NCBI GenBank assembly: GCA_965228625.1
Contig: OZ245829.1
Coordinates: 3,782,001 to 3,846,000 of the forward strand
Direction of reading: 5' to 3'
Length of the DNA: 64,000 nt
Source of the DNA: UBA2767 sp965228625
Lineage (GTDB): Bacteria > Pseudomonadota > Alphaproteobacteria > Rhizobiales > Methyloligellaceae
Shown here: one piece after another, positions 8,734 to 17,127 of the stretch
Layout: each line of letters opens with the position of its first letter
Numbering within the stretch: the first letter of the stretch is position 1
The notes under the pieces: generated by a model
Seen by the model: only the letters and a program-made list of their open reading frames with translations
Database searches by the model: none
What the model was told of the DNA's origin: nothing
Made by a program: the position numbers and the translations under genes

Positions 8734-10281
8734 ATGACAACCATACGTTCGGCATCTCGGGAACGAGCACGCACAGTGCGGGTGCGCAGGGGCATCGGCG
8801 CCGTTGCGTTGGCAGTCTCCGCCTTCCTCGCCCCAACGATCGCTCTTTCCCCGCTGGAGCGCACGCATGCCGCCGATCGTCTCGCAGCAACGTCCGTTAA
8901 AGCGCAAGCTACGTCACCCGAAGCATCGACGGCGGCCCCGAGAGACGGGAATCTTGTCGGTCATGGCGGGCCCGTGCACGCGATCCGGCTCAATTCAGAC
9001 AAGACGCGCGCGCTCACCGGCAGTTTCGATTATTCGATGATGCTGTGGGACATCAGCGGGGACGAGCCGAAAGAACTGCTCCGCTTTGACAATCACGACG
9101 GGTGGGTCAAGGCGGTTGCGTTCCTGCCCGGTGAAGACCGCGCCCTTTCGGCAGGCGGCGGCGAAATCCGGGTCTGGGACCTCAGCACGGGCAAGGCCGT
9201 TCATACGTTCAAGGGTCATGAAGCCGAGGTCATTGCACTCGCGCTTTCCCCGGAAGGAGAGTGGGCGGCATCGTCCAGCTCGGACCGAACCATCCGTTTG
9301 TGGAATCTGAAGACCCTGAAACCAGGCCCGGTACTCAAGGGTCACAAGGGGCCGGTGAACGGCGTTACGTTCTCCCGTGACGGCAAGACCGTTTTTTCGG
9401 CAGGCTATGACGGCACGGTGCGAACCTGGGCCAGCGACAGCGGTGAACTCAATCGCGTGCTCTATCGCCACGGATTCGGCATCAACACGCTGCGACGGCT
9501 TCCCGGCGACGACCACCTGGTGTTGGGTGCTCTGAATGGCAAGGCGCTTGTCATTGACGGGGCGACGGGCGAGCTTGTCCATGAATTCGAGAGCATCCAG
9601 GGCCCGTATCTCGCGACTGCGGTTCAGAAAAAGCCTGGCCTGCTGGCACTGTCAGGATTTCAGAAAAACGGCGGCGATGTGGTCGGCATCATCCGTGTCG
9701 TACGTATCGGCGACTGGGCGCAGATCGAGGAGTACGAGGATCCGCGCGGTCCGATCTGGGCGATGGATTTCGGCGCGATTGGCGCATCGCTCTACTATGG
9801 CGGCAAGGATGATTTCGTGACCCGCTGGCAGGTCAGCCCGCGCAAACCGTTCGAAGCGATTTCGGGGCCATTTCCGCGACGCTTCGAAGTGGAGACGACG
9901 GCGGATCTTGGGGAACGTCAGTTCGCACGGAAATGCTCGCTATGCCATACCCTGACGTCGAACGGCGGAAATCGTGCCGGACCCACGCTTTACAAGGTTT
10001 TCGGCCGCAAGGCGGGCTCGCTGCCCGGCTACCCCTATTCGGATGCCCTGAAACATTCTGATATAGTCTGGAATGAGGAAACGATCAGCCTTCTGTTCGG
10101 ACTGGGACCCGATCATTACACGCCCGGGACCAAGATGCCGTTGCAGAAGATCGCCGATCCTGAAAAGCGTGAGGCGCTGATTGCCTACCTCAAGGTTGCG
10201 ACGGAGGACGGCGATCCCGCCGAGACCCGCAAGGGTGCGGAAAAAGGCAAAACGAAAAAAGAGGGTTCGAAGGAGCAGTGA
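8734..10281 (+). CDS. Periplasmic WD40 beta-propeller fused to cytochrome c
   Basis: 515-aa exported fusion protein. The N-terminal signal-like region (about 14-46, ending THAAD) is followed by repeated WD40 blades (about 70-385) with recurring units such as GHGGPVHAIRL, HEAEVIALALS and RLWNLKTLKPG. A class I type cytochrome c domain begins near residue 400 with CSLCH and has a late Met in GTKMPLQK as likely sixth haem ligand. I chose the ATG at 8734 because the longer frame runs through the end of the cytochrome b gene. Its position just after the formate dehydrogenase genes suggests an electron acceptor or assembly scaffold for the complex, which is inference. Confidence 0.87.
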   Translation: MTTIRSASRERARTVRVRRGIGAVALAVSAFLAPTIALSPLERTHAADRLAATSVKAQATSPEASTAAPRDGNLVGHGGPVHAIRLNSDKTRALTGSFDYSMMLWDISGDEPKELLRFDNHDGWVKAVAFLPGEDRALSAGGGEIRVWDLSTGKAVHTFKGHEAEVIALALSPEGEWAASSSSDRTIRLWNLKTLKPGPVLKGHKGPVNGVTFSRDGKTVFSAGYDGTVRTWASDSGELNRVLYRHGFGINTLRRLPGDDHLVLGALNGKALVIDGATGELVHEFESIQGPYLATAVQKKPGLLALSGFQKNGGDVVGIIRVVRIGDWAQIEEYEDPRGPIWAMDFGAIGASLYYGGKDDFVTRWQVSPRKPFEAISGPFPRRFEVETTADLGERQFARKCSLCHTLTSNGGNRAGPTLYKVFGRKAGSLPGYPYSDALKHSDIVWNEETISLLFGLGPDHYTPGTKMPLQKIADPEKREALIAYLKVATEDGDPAETRKGAEKGKTKKEGSKEQ

Positions 10282-10282
10282 C

Positions 10283-10411
10283 ATGAAGGCATTTTGGATG
10301 GGAATGGTCGCGCTGGTGGTGATTACCGCCGCCGCCGCAGTCGGCCTCAACTCCATCGATATGTCGGCTGAAAGCATCTTCTCGTCGTCGAGTGGCAACG
10401 TCCGGCTTTAG
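10283..10411 (+). CDS. 42-aa single-span membrane peptide
   Basis: Tiny ORF with a good ribosome-binding site (AAGGAG, 7 nt upstream), starting right at the stop of the WD40-cytochrome gene and overlapping the protease gene by 20 nt. The product has one hydrophobic segment (about residues 4-22) and a short Ser-rich tail ending SSSSGNVRL. The tight spacing on both sides argues for translation. I recognise no family. It may be a small subunit of the membrane complex encoded upstream. Confidence 0.65.
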   Translation: MKAFWMGMVALVVITAAAAVGLNSIDMSAESIFSSSSGNVRL

Positions 10412-11363
10412 TGCGCGCTGGTGTGGCAGAGCGCGAGCAGCTCTCATCGCGCTTGTCGGTGGGACGCTTGCGGCAATTCTGCCGCCCGCAGCCGTTGCCG
10501 AGACGCTTGACCAGGCCATGCAATCGGTCGTGAGCGTGCTGCCGGATTGGCCGCCCGATGTCAGACGCACCGAAGCGCCCGAGGGCAGCGGCGTGGTCGT
10601 ACTCGATGGAAAGACGATCGTCACGGCGCTCCATGTGGTCGACAAGGCGCGCGCGATCCGGGTGCGTACGCGCGACGGGCGGATACTGGAGGCGCGTCTC
10701 GCCGGACGGGATCGGGCAACGGACATTGCGACGCTGTCGATCGATGCCGCACTTCCTGCAATCACGGTGAAGGCCGGGGTGCCTGGCTTGGGAGACAAAG
10801 TGTGTGCCATCGGTAACGCGTTCGGTCTCGGCCTGTCTGTCACATGCGGTGTGGTATCCGGCCTCAACAAGGCCGGGATTGGTTTCAATCGCGTCGAGGA
10901 CTTTTTGCAGACCGACGCGGCGGTCAATCCCGGGGCGTCGGGCGGCGCGCTGGTGACGGACAAGGGGGAGTTCGTCGGACTGTTGTCCGCGATCTTCACG
11001 AAGACATCCGACGCCAATATCGGTGTCAATTTTGCTGTTTCGGCTCCGTTGACGCAGAACGTCGCGCGCCAGCTTCGCGATCGGGGGCGTGTCGAACGGC
11101 CGATCAGCGGCATGCGGCTCGAGAGCGTGCCCGCGAACGGTGAGACCGGCAGGCTCGGGGCACGCGTCGTCTCCATGAGGTCCGGATCACTGGCCGAACG
11201 CGCCGGATTGGCGGAGGGAGACATCATTGTGCATGCCGGGGGGCGGCGGGTTCGCAAACCGGCGGATTTCATCAGCGCCATGTCCCTGCTGCTGCGGGCG
11301 GATGAACTGGAGATCGAGATCGTGCGAGACGGAGCAACCCAAAAGCTCCGATTGGTGAAATAG
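10392..11363 (+). CDS. Periplasmic Do-like serine protease with PDZ domain
   Basis: 323-aa secreted S1C-type protease. Signal peptide about 1-36 ending AVAE, then a trypsin-like domain with His in TALHVVD (about 81), Asp in RATDIATL (about 111) and Ser in NPGASGGAL (about 183), and one PDZ domain (about 225-315). This is shorter than DegP and has a single PDZ, like DegS or HhoA types, but without a membrane anchor. The start is GTG at 10392, overlapping the small peptide gene. As part of the formate dehydrogenase cluster it may do quality control of the exported subunits, which is inferred. Confidence 0.88.
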   Translation: MATSGFSARWCGRARAALIALVGGTLAAILPPAAVAETLDQAMQSVVSVLPDWPPDVRRTEAPEGSGVVVLDGKTIVTALHVVDKARAIRVRTRDGRILEARLAGRDRATDIATLSIDAALPAITVKAGVPGLGDKVCAIGNAFGLGLSVTCGVVSGLNKAGIGFNRVEDFLQTDAAVNPGASGGALVTDKGEFVGLLSAIFTKTSDANIGVNFAVSAPLTQNVARQLRDRGRVERPISGMRLESVPANGETGRLGARVVSMRSGSLAERAGLAEGDIIVHAGGRRVRKPADFISAMSLLLRADELEIEIVRDGATQKLRLVK

Positions 11364-11401
11364 GCGGACCGGTCCGGCCGCCAAACTGGGAGAAGAAGCA
11401 A

Positions 11402-11596
11402 ATGGATGAAGAACGGTTCAACATGTCGCTGAGGAAATTCCTCAAGCAGGTCGGCGTCACCTCGCAGCAGCAGATTGAGAAGGTCGTGCGCGAAGGCGAA
11501 GTTACGACCAACGGCAACATCAAGGTGAAGATGGTCCTCACCGTCGAAGGCACCGATCTGAACCATACGGTCGAAGGCGAAATCGAGACGGGTTGA
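11402..11596 (+). CDS. Small conserved protein (DUF6494-like)
   Basis: 64-aa soluble protein starting MDEERFNMSLRKFLKQVGVT, with a helical N-terminal half and a beta-strand C-terminal half, VEGTDLNHTVEGEIETG. Small proteins of this type recur near formate dehydrogenase genes and I believe they match DUF6494, but this is from memory of the pattern. GGGAGAAG precedes the ATG. There is no signal peptide or membrane segment. Function is unknown. Confidence 0.72.
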   Translation: MDEERFNMSLRKFLKQVGVTSQQQIEKVVREGEVTTNGNIKVKMVLTVEGTDLNHTVEGEIETG

Positions 11597-11632
11597 CGCC
11601 CGCGCAGGCGACGATTCCCGACAACGACACTC

Positions 11633-12373
11633 ATGCACCAGCCGGACCCGACACTCCCGCCATTGCTCAAAGGGCACGACGTGGCAGGCACTGAAAGCGC
11701 GTTCAAGACCGCGTGCGAGCGCGCAGCCGCGGGCGAACTCGGGGCCGGGGACGTCGTTTGGAGCCGCCATGCATCGCGCATCGACCTCGCCATCGTTCTC
11801 GAGCCGGAAGTTTCAATGGAGACAGCGGTGCAGATGCTTCCCGTCTCGATGGCGGCCATCGGCGACTGTCTCGGCGCGATCACCCCGCCGCAGGTGGGTG
11901 TCACGTTCACCTGGCCCGGCGATATCCGCGTCAACGGCGCCATTGCCGGAAACCTGCGTGCCGCCGCAGGTGGAAAACGCGATGCGGCATCCGTTCCGGA
12001 CTGGATGGTCATCGGCCTTTGGCTTCGCCACCGCCGCGAAGACAGTGAACCCGAGCCCGGCGACGTGCCCGATCAGACCTGGCTTTCAGAAGAAGGGTGC
12101 GCCGAACTCACGCGCACCGAGGTCATCGAGTCCTACTGTCGGCACTTCCTGACTTGGCTCAACGATTGGAACGAGGACGGGTTCAAATCCGTCCATGGGT
12201 CATGGCTGTTTCGCGCCGAGGAACGCGATGCGCATATCAGCGTGACGGTTGCGGGTGAAACCGTCAGCGGGCTGATGCAGGGGCTCGATGACAGCGGCAA
12301 TCTGCTTGTGCAGTCTGACGGAAGCACACGCGCTGCCATGTTGCTCGACGTCTTCGAGTTTCCGACAGGGTAG
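11633..12373 (+). CDS. Biotin/lipoate A/B ligase-like protein
   Basis: 246-aa cytoplasmic protein resembling the biotin/lipoate protein ligase fold, probably with a DUF4444-type C-terminal domain (about 180-246). The ligase-like section includes GDVVWSRHASRIDLAIVLEP (about 40-59) and TFTWPGDIRVNGAIAGNLR (about 91-109), where the family has the W-P-N-D-hydrophobic substrate loop. Here the equivalent is W-P-G-D-I with Asn replaced by Gly. No biotin- or lipoate-dependent enzyme is visible in the window, so the substrate is unknown. It is embedded in the formate dehydrogenase locus between two uncharacterised genes. Confidence 0.75.
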   Translation: MHQPDPTLPPLLKGHDVAGTESAFKTACERAAAGELGAGDVVWSRHASRIDLAIVLEPEVSMETAVQMLPVSMAAIGDCLGAITPPQVGVTFTWPGDIRVNGAIAGNLRAAAGGKRDAASVPDWMVIGLWLRHRREDSEPEPGDVPDQTWLSEEGCAELTRTEVIESYCRHFLTWLNDWNEDGFKSVHGSWLFRAEERDAHISVTVAGETVSGLMQGLDDSGNLLVQSDGSTRAAMLLDVFEFPTG

Positions 12374-12391
12374 GCGGCGGGTTCGCTCGGT

Positions 12392-12880
12392 ATGAAATTC
12401 CTGAGGACCATACGATTCGACCCGTCGGATGAGAACGTCTTTGAACGCGCTGCGGAGCCGGACGAATGGGCCGTGTCCGGCGCGTTCGAGTTTGCCGCGT
12501 GCGAACCGGAGGCCGTCACGGGGAAAACCAAACAGGCGTTTGCGAACGGATTCCTGTCGCTGGCAAGCTTCGGCCGATCAACATTCGCATCCGTTGCCGA
12601 ATTCGGCGAGGAAGACCTCGAGGACGTGGAGCGGCGTCTCGCCCGGCACTTCGTCGAGAGATATGGCGCACCGGACGAAGAGGCGGCGCTGCCCGCGGCA
12701 CGCGAGGAGGCGCAATTCGTGCTCGATCTGTGCAAGGACTCGCTGATCAATACCATCTTCACGGTGCAGCGCCGCTTTTCCGAGGATGGTCAGATCAAAG
12801 AGGAATTCCGCACCATGAAGGCGCCGGATACCCACCCCATGCACACGCGGATCTGGAACGTGGTCGAAGACGATGAATGA
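12392..12880 (+). CDS. Conserved hypothetical protein (DUF6505-like)
   Basis: 162-aa soluble protein without signal peptide or membrane segment. Recognisable parts are FLRTIRFDPSDENVFERAA near the start, TGKTKQAFANGFLSL near 43-57 and a helical acidic centre. The start lies 18 nt after the ligase-like gene, and its last 8 nt overlap the next gene, so the three are very likely translated together. I believe it belongs to the DUF6505 group seen in formate dehydrogenase loci of alphaproteobacteria. The function is not known. Confidence 0.78.
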   Translation: MKFLRTIRFDPSDENVFERAAEPDEWAVSGAFEFAACEPEAVTGKTKQAFANGFLSLASFGRSTFASVAEFGEEDLEDVERRLARHFVERYGAPDEEAALPAAREEAQFVLDLCKDSLINTIFTVQRRFSEDGQIKEEFRTMKAPDTHPMHTRIWNVVEDDE

Positions 12881-13886
12881 TTTCTGGAAATCGGCGGGCA
12901 TGCACCTCGTTGAAGTCAATGGCGATGGCTGGCTCGAGGTGACGCCGGACTTTCTGCGCGCTTACTACACCCGGCCCGAGGTCCATCCCATCGACACCTC
13001 CTGCGACGAGGAGGTGAAGCTCTTCGAGGATCTGATGGCCGAGCCATTCCTCGATGTGCCGAAGGACCGGCTGGAGAAGCTCGCGGACCAGGACGCCGCC
13101 TATAACTATGAAGTGGTTCTCGGTTTTCGCGATCATCTCAGAGCGGCGGGAACCATCGAAGGTGCGTATCTGAAAATGATGCGAGCTCAACAAGCGAATG
13201 TCCCGCCGGTGTTTATCGACCAGATGGTCCATCTCATTATCCGCAATGTACTCAAGGATTGTGGGGACCCGATCAGATTGCGGGCGGCTGAGGTCTTTTT
13301 CCGGGACCAGAGCGTCAGCACCGACGACGGTATGATCATGCTTGCAGACGAGGAGACCGTTTCCATGCACGCCGCGACCGGCGGTCTCGGCAGTCTCGGT
13401 CAGCTTCTCGTCGAGAGCGAGACGCCGTTGCGCAAGGTCGAGCTCGACGTACTCGATGAAGACAACAAGGATCTGTATTGGGAGCGCTCGGACCGTTTCG
13501 ACATGGTCGTCGACTTCCGCTTCACCCAGCCCGCGCTTGATGCGTTCGCCCGCGTCATCGAGGCGTGGATGCGTCATTTCCTGAACCTCGATGTGCGGGT
13601 CGAGCCACGCCAGTCCTTGAAGGATGAGCAGTGGAGGTGGCACATCGGCCTCGACAAAGAGGCGACACAGATCCTCAACGCCCTTTATGAGGGACAGGAG
13701 ATTTCGGAAGGTGACAGCCAGCGGATCGTCGCCTTGTTCCGGATGTGGGTGCAAGACGAGAACGCGGTGGTCGATGCGATGCGCGGCAAGCCGATCTATC
13801 TCGGGCTTGCCATGTCCGAGGACAAGATCGTCAAGATGAAGCCACAGAACCTGCTGACCAACATGCCGCTGCCCCAGCAGGCGTGA
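12873..13886 (+). CDS. Conserved hypothetical protein (DUF6352-like)
   Basis: 337-aa soluble protein, overlapping the previous gene by 8 nt. Visible segments include TPDFLRAYYTRPEVHPID near residues 25-42, VPPVFIDQMVHLIIRNVLKD near 110-129 and YWERSDRFDMVVDFR near 204-218. It is acidic, without signal peptide or Cys clusters. I place it with DUF6352 by its appearance and context, with moderate confidence. It is the last gene of the continuous plus-strand formate dehydrogenase run. Possible roles include maturation of the complex, but nothing in the sequence demonstrates this. Confidence 0.78.
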   Translation: MNDFWKSAGMHLVEVNGDGWLEVTPDFLRAYYTRPEVHPIDTSCDEEVKLFEDLMAEPFLDVPKDRLEKLADQDAAYNYEVVLGFRDHLRAAGTIEGAYLKMMRAQQANVPPVFIDQMVHLIIRNVLKDCGDPIRLRAAEVFFRDQSVSTDDGMIMLADEETVSMHAATGGLGSLGQLLVESETPLRKVELDVLDEDNKDLYWERSDRFDMVVDFRFTQPALDAFARVIEAWMRHFLNLDVRVEPRQSLKDEQWRWHIGLDKEATQILNALYEGQEISEGDSQRIVALFRMWVQDENAVVDAMRGKPIYLGLAMSEDKIVKMKPQNLLTNMPLPQQA

Positions 13887-13922
13887 TCCCGGTTCGCCTC
13901 AGTGGCGCCAAACAAAAAAAGA

Positions 13923-13944
13923 GGCGGGCTAGTATGAGCCCGCC
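13923..13944 (-). terminator. Intrinsic terminator of the 41-aa peptide gene
   Basis: Perfect 8-bp stem (GGCGGGCT / AGCCCGCC) with loop AGTATG. Read on the minus strand it is followed by TCTTTTTTTG, a classic U-tract, so it ends transcripts coming from the small minus-strand gene. It may also stop the plus-strand operon, but on that side no U-tract follows. Confidence 0.8.
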
Positions 13945-13994
13945 CCTGGGGTCGATCGACCGTAAAAAAATGTCAGAACCTTTTCGACAAGGCT

Positions 13995-14120
13995 CTAATT
14001 CATCGGCTCGAAAACCGTTTCAAAATCGAACGGCTTTTCGTGCGTCGGCATGGCACTTGCGCCGGCGATACCGGCAAAAAGGGCAACAGCAACTGCGAGG
14101 GCACCAATTGTCGTTTTCAT
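13995..14120 (-). CDS. 41-aa secreted peptide
   Basis: Small ORF found by reading the minus strand: ATG at 14120 with GGAGTGAAG about 4 nt upstream, stop TAG at 13995, and an intrinsic terminator 50 nt beyond. The product has a textbook signal peptide (MKTTIGALAVAVALFAGIAG, residues 1-20) ending A-S-A at about 23, leaving a mature peptide of only about 18 residues, MPTHEKPFDFETVFEPMN. Start, ribosome site, signal and terminator together make it a credible gene. I recognise no family. It lies convergent to the formate dehydrogenase operon, and antisense overlap with its 3' end is possible. Confidence 0.75.
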   Translation of the reverse strand: MKTTIGALAVAVALFAGIAGASAMPTHEKPFDFETVFEPMN

Positions 14121-14417
14121 TGTCTTCACTCCATTCGTTTCAATCTGCCGGATCAAGGCTTGGGAGGAACCATGCCGGCCTTTGTCCGCGTGTTCTGCAC
14201 GCTCGAACCCAGAAACGGGGTGCGGGGCGAAAGAGTTGCGATCCGGCGCCTGAAAAAGATGTGAGAGAGCTTTGAGGCGGCGATGCGCATCCGGACCGCG
14301 CCGCGATCCGTTCCGGCCCGTCGCGGCGGCTGGTGGCGCCGCGTAACGTCATGATACCTTTGCGCTTTCCAAGGAAGGCGCATGGCACTCAATGGATGAG
14401 GACAGCCAGGAGACCGC

Positions 14418-14858
14418 ATGCTCGATATCTATTTTGGCGGGTTGAGAGACGAGCGCCTAGGGCGGCTCGGTTTTCTGGCCTATTGGCTGCTGCTCTTTGT
14501 TGTTTTCATCACGGCCGGCCTGCTGGCCGGTCTTGGCCTCGGCGTTGCCGATCACCTGGGCGGCAACGGTGTTGAGGATACGCAGACCAGCCTGCGCGAC
14601 GACCTCGGGCTTCCATTCATCCTCGTGATCTGGGCCGCCGGGCTCGCCTTTCTGTTCGCCGAGCTGAATATCTGCGCAAAGCGGATCCGCCATATCGGCC
14701 TGCCCGGATGGCCGACCACGCTGGCGGTGAGTGTGGTGATCTTACTGGCGGCTTTGCTGCTCACGCCACGGTTGGGGCAGGGCCTGACCGTGATTGCCTG
14801 GCTCGCGCTGGTGCTCGTGCCGGGCGGGCTCGCCGGACCGCCCTCGCCACGCACGTGA
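14418..14858 (+). CDS. DUF805-like small membrane protein
   Basis: 146-aa inner-membrane protein with four predicted helices (about 17-41, 60-80, 95-113 and 118-138). The start, with Y-F-G-G, R-LGRLGFLAYW and later INICAKRIRHIGLPGW-like spacing, resembles the DUF805 family pattern of an N-terminal R/W motif and a mid-protein R-R/H-h-D/G loop; the actual loop here is NICAKRIRHIGLPGWPT. AGGAGA lies about 6 nt before the ATG. It stands between the secreted peptide gene and the polyferredoxin. Function unknown. Confidence 0.7.
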   Translation: MLDIYFGGLRDERLGRLGFLAYWLLLFVVFITAGLLAGLGLGVADHLGGNGVEDTQTSLRDDLGLPFILVIWAAGLAFLFAELNICAKRIRHIGLPGWPTTLAVSVVILLAALLLTPRLGQGLTVIAWLALVLVPGGLAGPPSPRT

Positions 14859-14890
14859 CCGGCTGACCCGCGACTTGGCCCGTTACCGGC

Positions 14891-16948
14891 TTAGTCGAGG
14901 AAGTCTTCCGGCAATTTGCCCGTTGCGCGGGCTTGCTCCTCGGCCGCCAGATAATCGTCCGTCGTACGAACTTTGGGTGGTGTTCCCTTTGCGAAGGGGT
15001 CGTTGCCTTTCTCGGAAATGGCAATGACGCGGCAGTCCTCGCACATCTGTATGAGCTTGATCTGATCCTCTTCCTGGAACATCCAGTGCTTGCCCCCGAG
15101 CGATTCGGACACTCGCTCGATGGCAGCTTTGCTCCCGAACAGCTTGCCGCACGAGATACACGCGAAGGGCTCATCCTCGTTCAGAATTTCCGACGAGAGG
15201 GCGCCACCGGTGAAGTTGTACTGTGGTTGAAGAGTGATCACGCTTTCCGGGCAGGTGGTCGCGCAAAGCCCGCACTGGACACACGCCGCCTCGGTAAACC
15301 GCACCTGTGGCTGATCGGGACTGTCCCCGAGCGCGTCCGCCGGGCAGGCGCCGACGCAGGCCAGGCAAAGGGTGCACCCCTCGACATCGATCTGGATCCG
15401 CCCGTAGGGTGCCGCGTCGGGAAGCGCGAGGATTTCAGCAGGTGCCGGTGCGTTCTCGTTGAGCTTGTCGAGGACCGTTCGTGCAATCTCGCGTTTGCCG
15501 CCGAGTGCGGTGAACGACGACCTCGCGGCGCCGTTCACTTTCGGAAGTTCGTGCAGCGCGGTCTCAACCGCATCTGGATCCTGTTCGACGAGGAGAGAGA
15601 TCCGGTCCTCGTCGCCGTAACCCAGGCCCCCGAGAAATGTGTTGGACAAGGCGATCTGTCCTTCGAGCGCGGGCAATTCGTCCTGACGCTGCGGTGGCCC
15701 CAGCACCACCACCCGGCCGAATCCCGACACGATGGCTGCGAGCAGGGCATCATGGCCGATCTGGGTCACCGAATAGAGCGAAAGAGGCAGGATGTTGGCC
15801 GGTAGTCCCCTGCCGAAACGCGCTATTGCGGAAATGAGTCCGGCCCCGTGGGTCTCGTCGTGGAACAGCAGCACGGGGTCTTTTCCGCCGGCCTCGAGAT
15901 AGGCGTCCGCGAGGATCTGCATGCGTGCGATGACGTCCGTGCGTTGTGGAAGCGCGTAGCTGACAGCCCCTGTGGGGCAGGTCGCGCTGCAATTGCCGCA
16001 GCCGCCGCAGATCAAATGGTCGATGCTTACGCCGTCGCCGTCCGGCGTAATCGCGGAGACGGGGCAATTGTCGAGGCAGTTGCTGCAGCCGACCTTTCCG
16101 CTTCTGGAATGGGCGCAGATATCGACGTCGTAGGAGACGTAGAGCGGCTTCTCGAACTCACCGACCAGGTCGGAGATATCGAACATCGCCTTGGCGACTC
16201 CGGCCGGATGGTCGGGGTCGACATGAAAGTAACCGTCGCGCCGGGCCGCCGCGGCGAACAGCGGCGTGCCTCCGGACATGTCGAAGATGAGATCGCATTT
16301 CGAGCTTGCGCCGTTGCGTTCCATCAGGAAGTTCAGCCGATCCTTCGATGACGGACTGACAGGCGCGTAGTCGTCAACGGTGATTTCGAACGAACCGAGC
16401 GAGCCGCGCGCGGCGGTGATCCGGCCCTTATAGATCGGCACGTTGACGGTGCTTGGCGGAATGACGTCCGCTGCGTCGGTCAGCATGAGCGAGACATTGA
16501 GCCGGCCCGCAAGCTGCTCGGCCACGTCCATCGCCGCCTGACCGGCGCCATAGACGAGGCAAACGCCCTCCGACACGATTGGCGTGGTGCCGGTCGATGC
16601 GGGAACGTGGGCGGCCTCGGCCAGCAGCGCCGCCATCTTCGGCAAGGCCGCCTTTTTTGCGTCGCTCCATCCGGCGCGCTCGCGGATGTTGGCGAACACG
16701 ATGTCCGCGCCGCCTTTCTCGTCTGCCAGTTCGCGAAACAGCGGCGCTTCCTGGGTGCAGGCGACCATCATCGGCTCGCCGGAATCGAGCGCGGCGCCGA
16801 AGGATTCGAGTTGCGTCCGGCACAAATTCGAATAGACGGAAAGATCGCCGTCGCCGCCGATGCAGCCCTTCAGGGCGTTCCCGTCGAGCGTCATGCTCTT
16901 CTCGCAGTCGCAGACCAGAAGCCGACGGTCCTTCACTTTGAAAGCCAT
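14891..16948 (-). CDS. Multi-cluster ferredoxin-type iron-sulfur protein
   Basis: 685-aa cytoplasmic protein with many 4Fe-4S ligands. It starts MAFKVKDRRLLVCDCEKSM. After a Rossmann-like middle section (VCLVYGAGQAAMDVAEQL, about 126-143) come two adjacent ferredoxin motifs beginning CSNCLDNC and CGGCGNCSATC. A flavodoxin/FrhD-like stretch with FHDETHGAGLISAIARFGRG follows, then two more motifs, CTLCLACVGAC and CVQCGLCATTC, and a late CISC. Start ATG at 16948; the frame extends upstream without similarity. It is divergent from the DUF3305 gene. The likely role is electron transfer linked to formate oxidation, inferred from cofactor content and position. Confidence 0.85.
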   Translation of the reverse strand: MAFKVKDRRLLVCDCEKSMTLDGNALKGCIGGDGDLSVYSNLCRTQLESFGAALDSGEPMMVACTQEAPLFRELADEKGGADIVFANIRERAGWSDAKKAALPKMAALLAEAAHVPASTGTTPIVSEGVCLVYGAGQAAMDVAEQLAGRLNVSLMLTDAADVIPPSTVNVPIYKGRITAARGSLGSFEITVDDYAPVSPSSKDRLNFLMERNGASSKCDLIFDMSGGTPLFAAAARRDGYFHVDPDHPAGVAKAMFDISDLVGEFEKPLYVSYDVDICAHSRSGKVGCSNCLDNCPVSAITPDGDGVSIDHLICGGCGNCSATCPTGAVSYALPQRTDVIARMQILADAYLEAGGKDPVLLFHDETHGAGLISAIARFGRGLPANILPLSLYSVTQIGHDALLAAIVSGFGRVVVLGPPQRQDELPALEGQIALSNTFLGGLGYGDEDRISLLVEQDPDAVETALHELPKVNGAARSSFTALGGKREIARTVLDKLNENAPAPAEILALPDAAPYGRIQIDVEGCTLCLACVGACPADALGDSPDQPQVRFTEAACVQCGLCATTCPESVITLQPQYNFTGGALSSEILNEDEPFACISCGKLFGSKAAIERVSESLGGKHWMFQEEDQIKLIQMCEDCRVIAISEKGNDPFAKGTPPKVRTTDDYLAAEEQARATGKLPEDFLD

Positions 16949-16970
16949 AATTTTCGTGTTCCTTAACCCT

Positions 16971-17102
16971 CTGATTTCAATAGAGAAATAATATTCTATG
17001 GAAATAATTTCCAAATCAGGTGTGCATTTGGTTGAAGGGTATTATATTTTTTTGCGCACTGCTACAAGCAGCCCCGAGCGGGTGTTTTTTGCGCCCCGAG
17101 CG
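16971..17102. promoter_or_regulatory. Repeat-rich divergent operator region
   Basis: AT-rich gap between the polyferredoxin and DUF3305 genes. It contains a 13-bp palindrome GGAAATAATTTCC (17000-17012), an ATAGA/TCTAT dyad (16980-16999) and an outer CTGATTT/AAATCAG pair (16971-17019). Direct repeats of TTTTTTGCGC (17048 and 17085) and CCCCGAGCG (17072 and 17094, 22 nt apart) follow. The spacings suit binding of a dimeric regulator on one face of the helix, but no regulator is identified. Confidence 0.5.
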
Positions 17103-17127
17103 AAACGATTTAGGAAACGATAGACGA

